NCBI GenBank assembly: GCA_946894095.1
Contig: OX335655.1
Coordinates: 17,174,001 to 17,238,000, forward strand
Origin: Incurvaria masculella
Taxonomy: Eukaryota > Arthropoda > Insecta > Lepidoptera > Incurvariidae
DNA: 64,000 bases
Direction: 5' to 3'
The notes below the pieces were generated by a model that searched no databases, was not told the origin of the DNA, and saw nothing but the letters and a program-made list of their open reading frames with translations. This document shows positions 31,006 to 43,178 of the stretch, piece after piece; the first letter of the stretch is position 1, and each line of letters opens with the position of its first letter. Both the position numbers and the translations under genes were made by a program.

Positions 31006-31431
31006 ACAACATTTTTAAAGGAAGAAATGCTTATACTCATTTCAAAATTCGTTAGTGCCACCGTTTGTTGGTCAAAATTAACATACTTTTATTTCATTCA
31101 AGATGTTTTCATGTCCTTTTTCATTTACTGCATAAAAAAAACCAGCGTAACATGCTCCGAGACTTCATGCAGGCATTTTGGTATTCAATCTTGTCATTAA
31201 ATGTTATTATCATAATTTATTGCATTAAATAAAAACGCTAGTTAGAATTTGTTTTGAACCTACTGTATGTATTTCTTTAATAAAAGGTGAAAATTTTATT
31301 ATTGTTTCATTATTCAAAACCAATCCCAAAAAAATACATCATGATAAATTAACTCGCTGGGTGAACAGGCAAGTGAGCCCATAGATCTGATGTACCTACT
31401 CAACCAAAGATGAATTTTACTCTTTTAACGT

Positions 31432-31585
31432 ACAATGCGATTCAAATAAGAATAGGATAGGATCATCGCCATTTTGAATGTCAAACTGCTAAAACCCTCA
31501 CTTCACTTCACACACACTTTGCTTTACTTTCCCTCGCGAATTCGAGTGAAGTTAGCCCGTCCTATTCTTATTTAAATCGCGTTGT
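31432..31585. mobile_element. MITE with ACAATGCGATTYAAATAAGAATAGG ends
   Basis: Left ATGCGATTCAAATAAGAATA is the mirror of right TATTCTTATTTAAATCGCG. The interior is about 100 bases, noncoding. Confidence 0.8.
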
Positions 31586-33007
31586 AACATTCAAATTTTT
31601 CGCCCGAAATGGAAAAATTGAAACAAAAAATGGTTAACCCGGCATCACACAATAATAACCAGGCTGGTAGCAGGCCCGATTCACTCCACTCTTTAGGAAT
31701 GTATTTGGCCCGACTCTATTTCACATACCAATCGCATTGCACTCTGCCAGCTTCAACCGATTTGTATTCTTTTATTTGGGCTCGACTTGCGCTACCCCCA
31801 TCTCTTGAACGGCGTTTACCCATTGTGCGTTTGTAAAGTTATAGTTTTGTATCGATTTCGTTACAGTGGATGTTTTATCAGGGTGTGAGGGCCGAAATAG
31901 CATTTCCATTGTATCCTGCGGATATGTCCGAAAACACAGTACTTGATATTTAAGCGACCCAAAGAAATTATTTTGTCGTATTTGTTTTGATTCAGACGAT
32001 ACATAGAAAACGTCCATCTTTTAGGCAACATCGCCTAATCTTCATAATCGCTCCCAAATCGTTAGTCCCGCTTTAAATTAAAAGCAGCATCTCAATATAT
32101 ATAAGATTTAAAATAAAACATGATAATTGCGGCGTTAATGAGGCGATGAAGGAAGCGATTTAGGACTCCTCACCACTAACCGACATCGCGTCTGATTTTA
32201 AGGGTCCTGTGCTTCAACGATCACCGATTAAGGATTCGTAGTAACATTACGTGGCAAAATATAATACATAATGGATATTTCAGCCCCGGTTGCACGATGA
32301 GATGGTCCAGTTCATCAATGTTCAAACATGTCACTTTTAGTGGTTCACTAATAGTTCACTTATAGAGTTTCTTCCAAATTGTCCATACAAAGTGACGTGT
32401 TTAATCATACGTTGACGTTGATTTTGATTTTTTGTCCTTTCGGCCCTCAAAGAGACAATCCGCTAGTTTCGGCTTCGAAAAGCGTCATCTCCCTCTATAA
32501 AGCTGAACCTAGCCGATTATCTCTTTCCAACGTCCCATGTGCATTATTTACCGCCGGGTACTTGACGCGAGTGAAATACTATAAATAAAACTTATTACCA
32601 AAAATGTGATACTTCTAAATTTTCTTTTATTCGAACATAATTATGGAAAATCCATAGGCTTACGCACTATGCTAGGTCTATGGGAAAAACTCAAACGGAA
32701 ATGGTTCGTCTAAGATTTCAGACTTACTAATTTCCAAGGATATGTGCAGCATAGAAAATTTGACAGATGCTGTATTGACGACAGAGATGTAGGGTGCATA
32801 ATTTCTACAATTTTTCTTTTCCTTTTGAAGAAAAGGAAAACACATATTTTTGAGCTAGGGAACATAAAGTTTGTTAACTCGTCGCTAGAGCGCGCTAGCA
32901 GATATCAACACAGCCGTCAGCCACCTTCCTACTGAAATTACCACCGCCTGGCGACGGGCGGGATCACTCGGGAAGGTTTCGGTTTGAAAATCCAAGTTTT
33001 ATTTCAG
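31586..33007. other. gene-poor stretch upstream of the candidate UTR exon
   Basis: I see no repeat ends, exons or RNA genes that I can support. The last 130 bases become G+C-richer toward the candidate exon at 33008. Confidence 0.4.
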
Positions 33008-33162
33008 GTCATTGGCCAGGACTGGACTCCTGGCCGGCTACAGTGCAATCAGAGTGAAGTGCAGTGAAGAATACTGTGTATAGTGACCGGTGACTGGTTT
33101 CGTCAGTGGACGCACGGCGCAAAGAAACCGAACCTGCTCTAGCGCTCGAAGTTGCCGATGAG
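33008..33162 (+). other. candidate 5' UTR exon with start codon at its 3' end
   Basis: A good acceptor (GTTTTATTTCAG) precedes a G+C-richer 155-base segment ending GCCGATGAG|GTGAGTGAG. All three frames are stopped early, and the only ATG is the one five bases before the donor. This is typical of a 5' UTR exon whose coding sequence continues in a distant exon. Which gene it serves cannot be told; no downstream coding exon was found in the remaining 31 kb, implying a long intron or a chance site. Confidence 0.4.
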
Positions 33163-33565
33163 GTGAGTGAGCGCGCTTGTTGTGCCACTTCTATAATTAA
33201 CTGTCGGTTGGTATAAATAATCGCACATGCTGTCATTCGTCTGCTACGGGAAGGCGTGCACAGCGCGTTTGTTGCTAGCTGGTACACCATGTTGAGGTTA
33301 TCTTGCGTGTCCAGTTTTTATGGCGCTGATGGCGGCGGCTGCTTTGTCGGTCAGAGTCCGTTTCTGGGCGGTCGCTTCCAGTGGCGCGCAGCGAGTAGTT
33401 ACAACATGGGAAGTTTGCAGACTGACTCAAATAACAAGTTAAATAAAAAAACTTTCAATTTTGAAGAAACTTGCATCGACGTACTTTTTACATGCGTGGG
33501 CGATTTATACTAGGGCAGTAATTAATAAACTATTTTACTATATTTTACTAATGCTGCCTTCCTTA
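33163..33565. other. stretch after the candidate UTR exon
   Basis: Moderately G+C-rich to 33420, then AT-rich. No gene or repeat is supported. Confidence 0.4.
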
Positions 33566-33881
33566 TTAACCCTTTCACTGCCAAGGTTTTTTGGCATAAT
33601 CCTTCTCAATACGCCACACAGCAATTATTTCGATAATATGCAGTCTTGAATTGTTGTTTGTTTTGTTGCAAATAGTGTGTTTCCACTGTTGAAACAGTAG
33701 AAATCTAATGAAGGCTAGTATGTACTGTGCAATTATGTAAATAAAACACATTATTTCGTAATCAGTAAAGTTTTATTAATGTTTGAAGTGTAGTAGTTTT
33801 CGGTCGGATACATTCGACGATGGCGCCTGCAGAATGCCTTGCTCTGACGGATATATACGTTCCTGGCGGGGAAAGGGTTAA
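33566..33881. mobile_element. piggyBac-type MITE (TTAACCCTTTC ends)
   Basis: The ends TTAACCCTTTCACTGCCAAG and GGCGGGGAAAGGGTTAA are inverted repeats starting CCCTTT inside a TTAA duplication, the piggyBac pattern. The interior is noncoding. Confidence 0.85.
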
Positions 33882-34801
33882 AAAGCCGGTAACTACATAT
33901 GGGCCTCATAGAACAAACATATTTGTATTTAGAATTTGGATTGAAAAAGTTAAAGAAAACAAAACCAATCCAATCCAGAAAATCCATAACAATGATGAAG
34001 CCACTATTTATTCAATTCAACACCTACCTTTTCTGTCTGTTCAAACTTTTATTTCTCCTTGCATCTTATGAACTAATTTCATTATAGAAATGACACGAGT
34101 GATGAGAGAATACCGACAGGTATGCTGGCCTACGTGATGCGCTCATTTCGCGAGAGCCTGGATTTCTGCATTTCCAAATATTCTAAATGCCATATGACTG
34201 ATGCGTTTAAAAAAAGTTTTTTACCCAAAAAAATTCTGCGTTTATGTTTCTGCTTTTTTATATTATTGCTGCAACTACTTTTGGCGTAATTTCATTTTTA
34301 AATATCCAAGCGCTCTTTCTGACAAACCCTGGAAATCCAGTATCGGACATCCATAAAATTACAAAGTTTACACTTTTTTTTAAAGATTTCTCTGAAAAAT
34401 TCAAATATATCTTTATTTTATTTTGTTAACCATGTTATTTTGTATACTCGCCATGCCAAAAAGCAATTGGCTTAGTTGGTCCCTTTATGTATTACCAACT
34501 CCTGAAACTACTGTTCACTTGTCGAACCTGCGATTATGATATCTGAGTCCAAGTTTGACTGCTCTTTGGCAAGATGTTATTATTAAATTTATATTTTACA
34601 TATCACAATGCGGAAAATATATCATCAAATTAGAAGTGCCTTCTGGCGTCCTCATTAATCGCATAGATTTAACTTGTTTTTTCGTATCCGCTATCCTTTG
34701 TTATTTACATGCACACATTAAATAAATATGAAGTAATAAGGTTTTTAAAGCGAAGTATGGATGAAAAGGTTTTAATGAAACATCAACAATTTCAGTGAAT
34801 A

Positions 34802-37447
34802 GGGTAATTGCGCTGGTTTCCCGACCGGGTTCAGTTTACGACCATTTCATGGTTTTGTTGCTTACAAAACAAGTTAATAGGGATTTGGGGGGTAATATGT
34901 CATTATTTAAATTTTGAAACATATTTTCAATAACTATTCTTTAAGTAAAAACAAAAATGGAAACTTGCTACACTATACAGTGGAAACCACAAATTTCTCA
35001 GTTTTTCGGCTACATTGCAAAAGCGAATACGTTAAGTATTTGCAGGAAAAATAGTGCAAGGGGATCGACGCGAGGTGAGTTTTAAGCGATTTTTACTCAC
35101 TTCTGCAACGTAACAGGGTTCTTTTATCAAGATTATAGATCAAAGAAGCCTTTAGAATGGATATTATTCATGTGTATTATCAATTATTTCTAAAAACGTG
35201 GTGGTCGGAAAGTGGAATAGGAATTTAACCACAAATTTAGTTTTCGACCGGGTGGTCGGATTACTAACCTAAACGCAGAGAAACGGATTTGTCTTTGTCT
35301 TACAAAATAACTTCTTATGAACCATTTTATTTTGTCTAGCTCCCTCCTTCTTCATTTTAAATCAATCCAGTTAGTTTACGACCACTAAATATTGTAATAT
35401 TAACGAAATATATCTAACAATATCAATAGTGGTCGAATACTAGAAGCAGATGCATTTTTATGGTTCAGTTTCCGACCTCCTCATTTTGTATGGATAATTT
35501 GGTGGTCGTAAAATGAAAACTAGCTTTTCCGCAATCTGGTATGCGACCAGCCAAAAACGCATTGATTTCACTTTGTTTAATATTAACTTTTAACAAAATA
35601 AAGGCGTAAGTGAAACTGAAAAACAAACTCATAATAAACTGGACAATTAATTAAACATCTGGAATCTATATACAATTCTAAATCAAATAAAAAAAATATC
35701 TACACAAAAACAATACTTAAAGAGTTGAAAAACTCAAGGAGGCTTTATTGAAATATCCAAGAGATCATATCACATACACGACATGATCAAAGGATCAAAC
35801 AGAATCCACTATCTACAGAGAGCAAATCTGAAGAGGCAAATCAGTTACGTATCCAATCAGTTAGCTAAGTAATCAGAATAATAATTGTAATTTAATTGAA
35901 CTGAACTTCTTTCTGAATCCAGATCGAATTTCCGACGAAGAAGTTCAAAACTTTTTAATACCGCTAGAACGATGACCTGACTCCTTTCTCGAAACTCCAT
36001 CAACATAACATATTTCACGATTTTTTTTTTAAATTGGATCGTTTGTGTCAATGAATGAAGCACCTACTCAAGTCATCGGGAAAGCACCAATATCATCCCA
36101 AGTCAGGAGACTAAAGGATAAATATGATAATATCATAATATAAATAGAAACGCCAAATAAATTATGCAAAGCAACAGAAACACTAACAAAAATTGACATA
36201 TCTATTGAAGCTATCCTCATATTAACATATCAACGAAAACCATATCAAGTTAACATAAAAGCACAATCACCACCTCAAGACAGCGCTCCAATAACCACTT
36301 CCACCTTGGTTATCAATTCAGACGTAATATGAAGTAACGATATTATGCAAACAGAAATGCCAAAACAGTTCGAATCACCTATGAAAACGTTAGTTCAGAT
36401 AAACACATCAACCGAAGATTTAACTCAAGTCACCGAACATGCACAAATCCGAAGCTTAGCCGACACAACGACATTACCATCTCGTTCAAAAGCAAAAGAC
36501 ATTAAAGACTGCATGAATGACTATTACTTACTAAGGTGATGAAAACAGTGACACTATGATACCGATTATGACAGTCCAAATCCACCCAAAATAGTAAACA
36601 GTATCTATATCCATTTATTGAACATCTTTATCTTCCTGAACTAACAGAACTTAAAAACTACCAAAGCTCGAACTCCTGCAATTATTTAATCAGCGACGTG
36701 GCGGATGTACTATGATAATAAAGAGAAAGCGAATCTCCAGAAAAAAATGCAAACAAAAAAAGACATGCCGAATACTTTTACTTAACAAGCAACGAACAAA
36801 ATAAGACCAACCATCTACTAAACAGATAAATACTCATGTTTCACAGACTATGGATACCAATTAAGTAACTGAAAGAAAGCAGAAAATCAAAGATATTATG
36901 GTTCTGAAAATCCACAGAAACTGAATTGTGCACTATTTGAAAACCTATTAATAAGTGACTGTGAAGAATATGGAAAAAATCGCCTGTTACTTCCGCGTTT
37001 GGAAGTACCACCTCAAATGTACCGACTTTTCAGGACATTTCAATGAGGCAGTACAAGAAAAACATTTTTAATGTAACAAGGGCTCGTTTAGAAGTAGTGA
37101 AGTAAAATATAATGTTACATTTTACACTTGGGATTTGAAGAAAATGAATACGTAATTATCTGAACATGAAAATTATTCAAACGAAGCCATGGTCGTAAAC
37201 TAGAATATGTGGTGGTCGGAAACTGAGTAAAGTGGTCGAAAACTAATTTTTTGACCTTTTTTTTAGTTTGATTTTTTTTTAAAATAACTACTGATTCTGC
37301 ACTGATTTAATAATTTTAACTTTCAACTAAAATTACCAAACTTCTTTTATGAATAACAAAAGTCTGTATATTATAAATGAAAATATTTTTTATTTCAGTT
37401 TGAAGTTCGAAAAGTAACTAACTGGTCGTAAACCGACGCGCCTACCC
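34802..37447. mobile_element. unrecognised 2.65-kb element with subterminal GGTCG repeats
   Basis: The left end GGGTAATTGCGCTGGTTTCC and the inverted right end GGGTAGGCGCGTCGGTTTAC form imperfect terminal inverted repeats. The motif (T)GGTCG(T/G)AAA and its complement TTT(A/C)CGACC occurs repeatedly near the left end (34824-35550) and the right end (37188-37430), but not in the middle. The centre (35.6-37.15 kb) is G-poor and A-rich on the + strand, with only a short open frame (36345-36539). I do not recognise a transposase. Confidence 0.6.
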
Positions 37448-38778
37448 TACCCATTAATTAATTTAGAAACTTGTTTCTTGTGTCTGTTAATTTTTTGCTT
37501 ACTTTTTGTGATTTCTGCTACTTTTTACTTTTTAGAAAACAGAAGTTCTCTTCACGATAGATCTACTATGCTGTATCTATCGCAACGTGCTGTATAAAAT
37601 CAATGGCAATGTTGCCAAAGTTGAAATAACCCAAACATTGTCTCGGTAATTCCTAAATTGGAAATGATGAACAACTCGTGTTAAAAGTATTAAGCTCAAA
37701 GGAAATGTCCAAAAAAAAGGCTACACGTATGCACATCTAAAAATTGCCTATGCAATTTCATACTCAAAAAAAATGTTTCAAAAACTGTAACCCGACTACA
37801 GAAAAAACTCTAAAGGTAAGAAACAAGGTTTTATTGATTAATCAAATCAAACAGCCCCTTCTTTGTTTCTTACCTTTTAGTGTTTTTTTCCGCATTGTGG
37901 TTACAGTTATTTCAATTTTTTTTCATTTTAATATTTTCCGTGCCTATGTTATCCGGGCCATAATAACGAATTGATTGACAGCTTAGTCATCAAAATCGGA
38001 TGAATAGTTTAGGCGCTATGGAGGAATATACAAATATACATACATACACTGTTAAAATCACAACCCTTTCTTTTGGCTTTGCCGTAGTCGGGTAAAAAGA
38101 GATCGGAGGAATGTTTACAACCCTTGACCTGCGAGAACATTAAACTATCCTAAAGGACAATGACCAAAATAAAACCGAGGCGAAGTTGTGAGTTACCGGT
38201 GATAGGAAAGTGTAAAAGCAGTTTGAATTTTAAATCAACAAAAGATCACCAACAGATGGATTAGTTTTTTTGCGCAACATGTTTATAATAGAAATGGAAG
38301 TTTAATCTTTGTATTTTCTCCTGACTGCGTACTCCATGATAGGATGTGACTAACATTGTTTTTTAAATTATACCCTAGGAATTATAGTCGCCATTTTCAT
38401 TTATTAAAACGTATTTTTAAAAATCTATGGTAGTAATCTGTATGCCAATGAAAAAGCGAACATTATTGATAAAATTTGGTCTAAATATGTAAAACAAACT
38501 GCATTTTTTTATTATGTTACCAATTGCATTGGCACCAATTTTGTGGCCCAAAGAATAATGGTCTTTTAAAAACTTTTATGTTGTCCCTTCGTCCAAATTC
38601 TCAAAATACTCTAATTTTAAGAGATTGTAGATCATTTAAATAAATTCCATTTTAGGCCGATGCTCAAGTGGAATTTCGTAGCATTTTGTAAGTATAAATG
38701 TATAAGTAAATATACTTTTTCGTACTAAGCCGATACGTCGATTATTCCAAGGAATGTGATATGTTTGTATGTATGTAT
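37448..38778. other. stretch without recognised genes
   Basis: AT-rich. A short direct or inverted motif AAACTCTAAAGGTAAGAAAC / GTTTCTTACCTTTTAGTG around 37806-37890 suggests a small palindromic element. Nothing else is supported. Confidence 0.4.
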
Positions 38779-38855
38779 TATCGACGAAATTGGTAGACGC
38801 AATACCCGCAAATGGTATGTTTTGCTGGTTCGAGTCCAGCCTTACAGTATATTCG
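38779..38855 (+). other. tRNA-Leu-like sequence, probably degenerate
   Basis: ACGAAATTGGTAGACGCAAT resembles the D-arm (A box) of a tRNA-Leu, and GCTGGTTCGAGTCCAGC is a perfect T-arm (B box). I cannot build a closed acceptor stem or a long variable arm, so it is more likely a tRNA relic or SINE head than a functional gene. Confidence 0.4.
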
Positions 38856-38944
38856 TAAAATATTTCTTTTTGCAGGGCTCTTTCTTCAAAGAATGTGTCC
38901 TTGCTTCGATTCGTCGATTATATATACATGCAAACATATCACAT

Positions 38945-39172
38945 ATATATATAGTTTTATCGACACGTTAAAATGTCAAACCAACTTTTGCCAACTCGAA
39001 CTCAAACTCAGACACGAAGTCTATATAGTTTTATCGACACGTTAAAATGTCGGACCAACTTTTGCCAAGTTGAATTCAAACTCAGACACGAAGCCTATTA
39101 TAGTTTTATCGACATGTTAAAATATCGAACCAACTTTTGCCAAGTCGAACACAAACTCAGACACAAAGGCTG
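38945..39172 (+). repeat. three tandem copies of a ~74-bp repeat
   Basis: TATAGTTTTATCGACAYGTT starts near 38951, 39025 and 39100, each followed by AACTTTTGCCAA and CTCAGACAC. A fourth, diverged copy follows at 39533, after an inserted palindromic element. Confidence 0.85.
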
Positions 39173-39532
39173 TTAGAACGGCCCGTTAGCTATGTTCCCC
39201 ACAAACGTAGTTTACTAATCATTTGAAAAATACTGTTCCGATTTCCTTGATATTTAGTATCTAATATTCTACAATAAATATCTGTGTCTGCAGGTTTATG
39301 TTTTGCTGAATAATATAAAGCAAGTCAAAAAACAGGCAAAAGAATATCTTTATACAATTTTTTTTTTCTCTGTTGTGTGACACAGGATCAAATTTTGGAA
39401 AAAACAAACATGTGCAGACATACATATTTGTCGCCTGATATTAAGTCCCAAATATCAAGCAAATTGGAACACTGGTTTTCAAATGATTAGTAAACTACAT
39501 TTGTATGGGGAGCATAATTTTCTGATGCTTAA
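39173..39532. mobile_element. palindromic MITE inserted in the 74-bp tandem array
   Basis: The left arm ACGTAGTTTACTAATCATTTG and right arm CAAATGATTAGTAAACTAC are exact mirrors in the core. TGTGTCTGCAGG and GTGCAGACATACA form inner arms. Confidence 0.85.
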
Positions 39533-39659
39533 TCGACACATTAAAATATCGGACCATAATCACTTTTGCCAAGGCGAACTCGTACTGTATGATCCAGACA
39601 CGAAGCCGGTAACCGCGCGCCGCACTGCTCCGCCGTTGCCGCCGCCGCCGCCTGAATCC

Positions 39660-40279
39660 TTGTAACGCCCGGCGCAGCGGCGGCATCGGGCCCTTTGTGA
39701 GAGACTTCAATAAACGGCGATATTATATTCCTTTGATGTCCGGTGTTATTGTCGCCGGGCGGGCGCTCTGTTCCCGCTAGCGGCGCGCCCACGAGAGGTC
39801 GCGAAAACTCTGCCGGGCGGCTCGGAGCTTGGCGGGGCCTCACCTCTCATTCGAGAGGGCGGGGGCCCAAACGATTTTTATTATTGTTGGCTTATGCCGA
39901 GATTCAAAGACAGTTCTTGGGCCTTGAGATGATTTTCAAGTCTTCAGACTACAATGTTTGATCGTGCAGCTGTTATTCTCACGTTTTTATTATTTGTTTT
40001 TTCCAGCTGTATGAGATAACTAATTTATTTTTTCTTTCGTTTATATTAGATCGTGCCACTGTAATTCTCACGTTTTTATTTTATGTTTCTTCCAGCTGTG
40101 TGAGCTCGTAATTGGTGTTATTTTCATTTATATTATTTTTCTATTGTTATGTAAATGCACTGTGAGCTCGCCTTAATAAATAAATAAAATAAAATAAAAA
40201 ATAAATAAAATGTATGGAAGTAATGTCAAATTTGGCAGTCGGAAGACTTGAGAATCGTCTCAAGTCTAAAGAACTGTCT
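39660..40279. other. noncoding stretch, G+C-rich then AT-rich
   Basis: 39600-39870 is G+C-rich unique sequence. 39960-40150 has two copies of a block containing ATTCTCACGTTTTTATTATT and TTCCAGCTGTRTGAG. No gene is supported. Confidence 0.4.
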
Positions 40280-40824
40280 TTAAGGTGGGCCATCCCGCTC
40301 AACTCCCCATACAAACAGGGAAAGAAGATCACGCCCATATTTATTGTCAAATATCCCAAATTTTGCTCAAAATAGCTTTATTTGATCGAACTAGATGTCT
40401 GATGACCGTTGGCATTGTAAACTAGTGTTTGGTTTCTAAGTTGTAAGGTCCGAAAGTTTGAATTTTTTTCGCGTTTTATACAATAACTTTGGAGGTGGAT
40501 TACGCAATGATAAAGTAAGAACATCTTAAAAAGATTAGTCATGAGACATAGCTTATTTAATAAATATTTATAATATATTTAGTTTTTGTTAGATTTTTGA
40601 CTACAGCGGTCGTAGTTTACTTTTAGCTATAAGTTGTTTTGTAATTAAAATTTTAGTAAATCTTACCAAATCATACACTATGTACATTGTCTTTTTTGTG
40701 GACATGTTGCATCTTCCTGATCACCTGTCTTATTCTTTGAAACAGAGAAGGTCCCAGAGCGCAACAGCACGGTTTTGTACCGTGCACGCGAATGAGTTAG
40801 TCCCGCCGGGTTGGGCCACCTTAA
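40280..40824. mobile_element. TTAA-flanked MITE, copy 2 (inverted)
   Basis: Reverse-oriented relative of 19024-19573, from TTAAGGTGGGCCATCCCG to CCGGGTTGGGCCACCTTAA. Confidence 0.9.
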
Positions 40825-41119
40825 ATCTCGGCTTTAGTCTAACTCGTTGGACGTTTCAAAAGCTTGAGTGAGACAACACTAGTAATAAAGTTTGCGACGT
40901 TTGTGTGTTTCTAGTCGTCCACTTAATTAACTAGAGTATCGTCGTCATTTGCGAAATCTGGCAAATATTTGTAAACTCAAAGGTCCCTTAATTTCTCAAT
41001 GACTTTCTCGTCGTCACAGAATATATACAATAGGATTAAATACAGTAGCTCAACTCCAGATAGAGTCCCGATTTCGTGTACCTATACAGGCACATTTCGC
41101 TTGTATGGGCTCTAAGCGG

Positions 41120-41294
41120 GTCGTCTTCATAAAGTCCAAAAAGCATAAGGTCCAAAAGTATGTATTTTTCGTGTGTTTTATAAAATGCATATAATCTAAC
41201 CCAACCTAACCTAATTAAAAATATCCGTATTTGTAAGTATTTTGGACTCTATGGGTTTTCGACCTTGTGCTTTTTGGACTTTATGATGCGTCCC
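41120..41294. mobile_element. small palindromic MITE (CATAAAGTCCAAAAAGCA arms)
   Basis: CTTCATAAAGTCCAAAAAGC and GCTTTTTGGACTTTATGATG are mirrors. A partial relative lies at about 44820-44945. Confidence 0.8.
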
Positions 41295-41444
41295 CCTCTA
41301 AGCTAGTTCGCGGTGTTGAACAGTCGCGAATGGTCCTTCGAAGCCATTTAAAAATAACAGAATCAGCAGTGCTCCGACAATATTTAAATTACAACCCCGT
41401 CACTACACGGAGGGAAGGTGTTTATCTCATAAATCGCCTGAGGT

Positions 41445-41870
41445 GAGCTTTTTTGTATGCGACCTGACATGATGGCCAATACATACACCACATTCCCGAA
41501 GAAATTGGTGCCATGCCAGGACCTTCCCCTTATGAGCACTGAACATTGAAGTGGAGGGAAAACACGGACAATTTTTCAGTGCCGCTTCGACCTTTCGTTT
41601 CATTCTCAATTCCAATCTTTTCATCCAATGCGATGGTATCATCCCGGGCGGGCTTAAACCCTACCACCTAGTAGGGAAAAGGGGACCTATAGTTTTACAT
41701 GGATTCTGAACCATGGAGCAGCTCGCATTCGTCACGAAATGCACTTATCGAACTCGGAAAGAGTAACAAAGTGGTGCAAGTCGGGACGAGGAATTGAACC
41801 CAGACCTCTGGTACGCTAGACCAGTCTTCGCGCAGCTATACACGGTGTTAAAAAAGTTCGCGACATTTCC
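41445..41870 (-). mobile_element. tRNA-derived SINE, reverse strand
   Basis: On the reverse strand a tRNA-like head (CTAGCGTACCAGAGGTCTGG then GTTCAATTCC, a B box) is followed by the family body and ends CATGTCAGGTCGCATA. Confidence 0.8.
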
Positions 41871-42339
41871 GAATGGGGGTTATTTTGGGTCGCGTACTGA
41901 TTCCGAAAATGAAGGTTTTTTCTTGTTTTGAGCTTTTGTTTTAAAATTTTCGATTTCTAATACTAGTATGAAAACATAGTATTTCGTAATAGGATTCGCA
42001 CTGCATTCATAAAAAGTTCTAAAGTAGGACATTTTTTAAAATAAATGTGAAACCTTACATTCGGATCGACGCGATACAATTGGCGGCGGCGCGCAGTCAG
42101 CTGCGAGACAGCAAACGCGTGACCTTGGCAGTGGCGCGTACACATGGCGTGCTTACACCATTCCAAAGGGAAATTGTCGCTGAGGTAAAAGTATGGATTA
42201 AATCTGCAACTTCTTTTTTACTATTTTAGATTTAATTTTTAAATACCACAAAATTATCAATATACGAAATAGTTAAAAATTCGGTATTAAAATAGTAATG
42301 TCGCGAAAAAAATTAACACCGTGCATATCTAATGTGTCG

Positions 42340-42520
42340 TCGTCGACGTCTCATGCCGCGTTTTCTTTATCCCCAAAGATACGTCTCGTCCCGACCGCCT
42401 CGTTGTTAATAGAGGGAAGGTACGAGGGACTTGCTCTTTGTGCCGCCGCCTCCGCACCGCGCGAAGGTGCTCCGGCAAATAGAGGAGCTCTCGCATGCAC
42501 TGTTTGAGTTGCCCCCTAGC
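42340..42520. other. G+C-rich unique island, left half
   Basis: A CpG-rich stretch that continues at 43179-43660 once the inserted hAT-like element is removed. No known gene was recognised. It could be a promoter or enhancer. Confidence 0.4.
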
Positions 42521-43170
42521 TAGGGTTGCCATCCGTCCGGGTTTCCCCGGATTTGTCCTAGTTTAGAGGGCATCCGGGGCTTCATTTGTAGTCTGGGTTT
42601 ACAAATTCTCACTGAATTGTTAAGTAATTTGTAACAAACTGTAATAATATTGTGGTGAAATATTTTTTAGGTAAAGAATTAAAAAGGTATTTAATACCTT
42701 AAACTTGAGGGCGAAGCTCTGGCTGAAATTAAACTGCTGGATCTCTTGACTTAACGTTTTTTAAATTAATAAAGAATATAAGTTTATAGTAATACATAAA
42801 TGAAAAAGTACTCGTGAACAAAAATACCTTTTCTTTTCAAGATGTCGCGAGTGACAGATCAAAATTAGCTCTATTTACGAAATAGCACTTTTTAACAATA
42901 ATTATTAATCGACAGGAATATCTGGCGACAATATTCTGTTTCGTTAGGTAAGTTCATTTAAAATGATGATAAAAGATCACTAAATTTAATTTTAAGGCCT
43001 GAAAATAAATAAAAAGGTGATTAATGAGATTTTCAACTGTTTTGTTTATTACACTAACTGTTTAAAAAAACCTGTTGACATGTCCGGGTTCTAGGCTCTA
43101 AGATCCGGGGTTTTCTCGCGTATCGTCACGTCTCGTGCTGGTTGCCCAAATTTGAGAGATGGCAACCCTA
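42521..43170. mobile_element. hAT-like nonautonomous element with perfect 8-bp target duplication
   Basis: The termini TAGGGTTGCCATC and GAGATGGCAACCCTA are inverted repeats. CCCCTAGC is duplicated exactly at 42513-42520 and 43171-43178. No transposase frame exists. A related 3' end is at about 57833-57862. Confidence 0.92.
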
Positions 43171-43178
43171 CCCCTAGC

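Larger units (their letters stand above)
28856..31431. other. intergenic DNA without recognised genes
   Basis: AT-rich. It contains the short ATTCAGAG MITE (29403-29517) and a diverged member of the 39170 palindromic family (about 30710-31005). No exon, RNA gene or long reading frame is supported. Confidence 0.5.
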
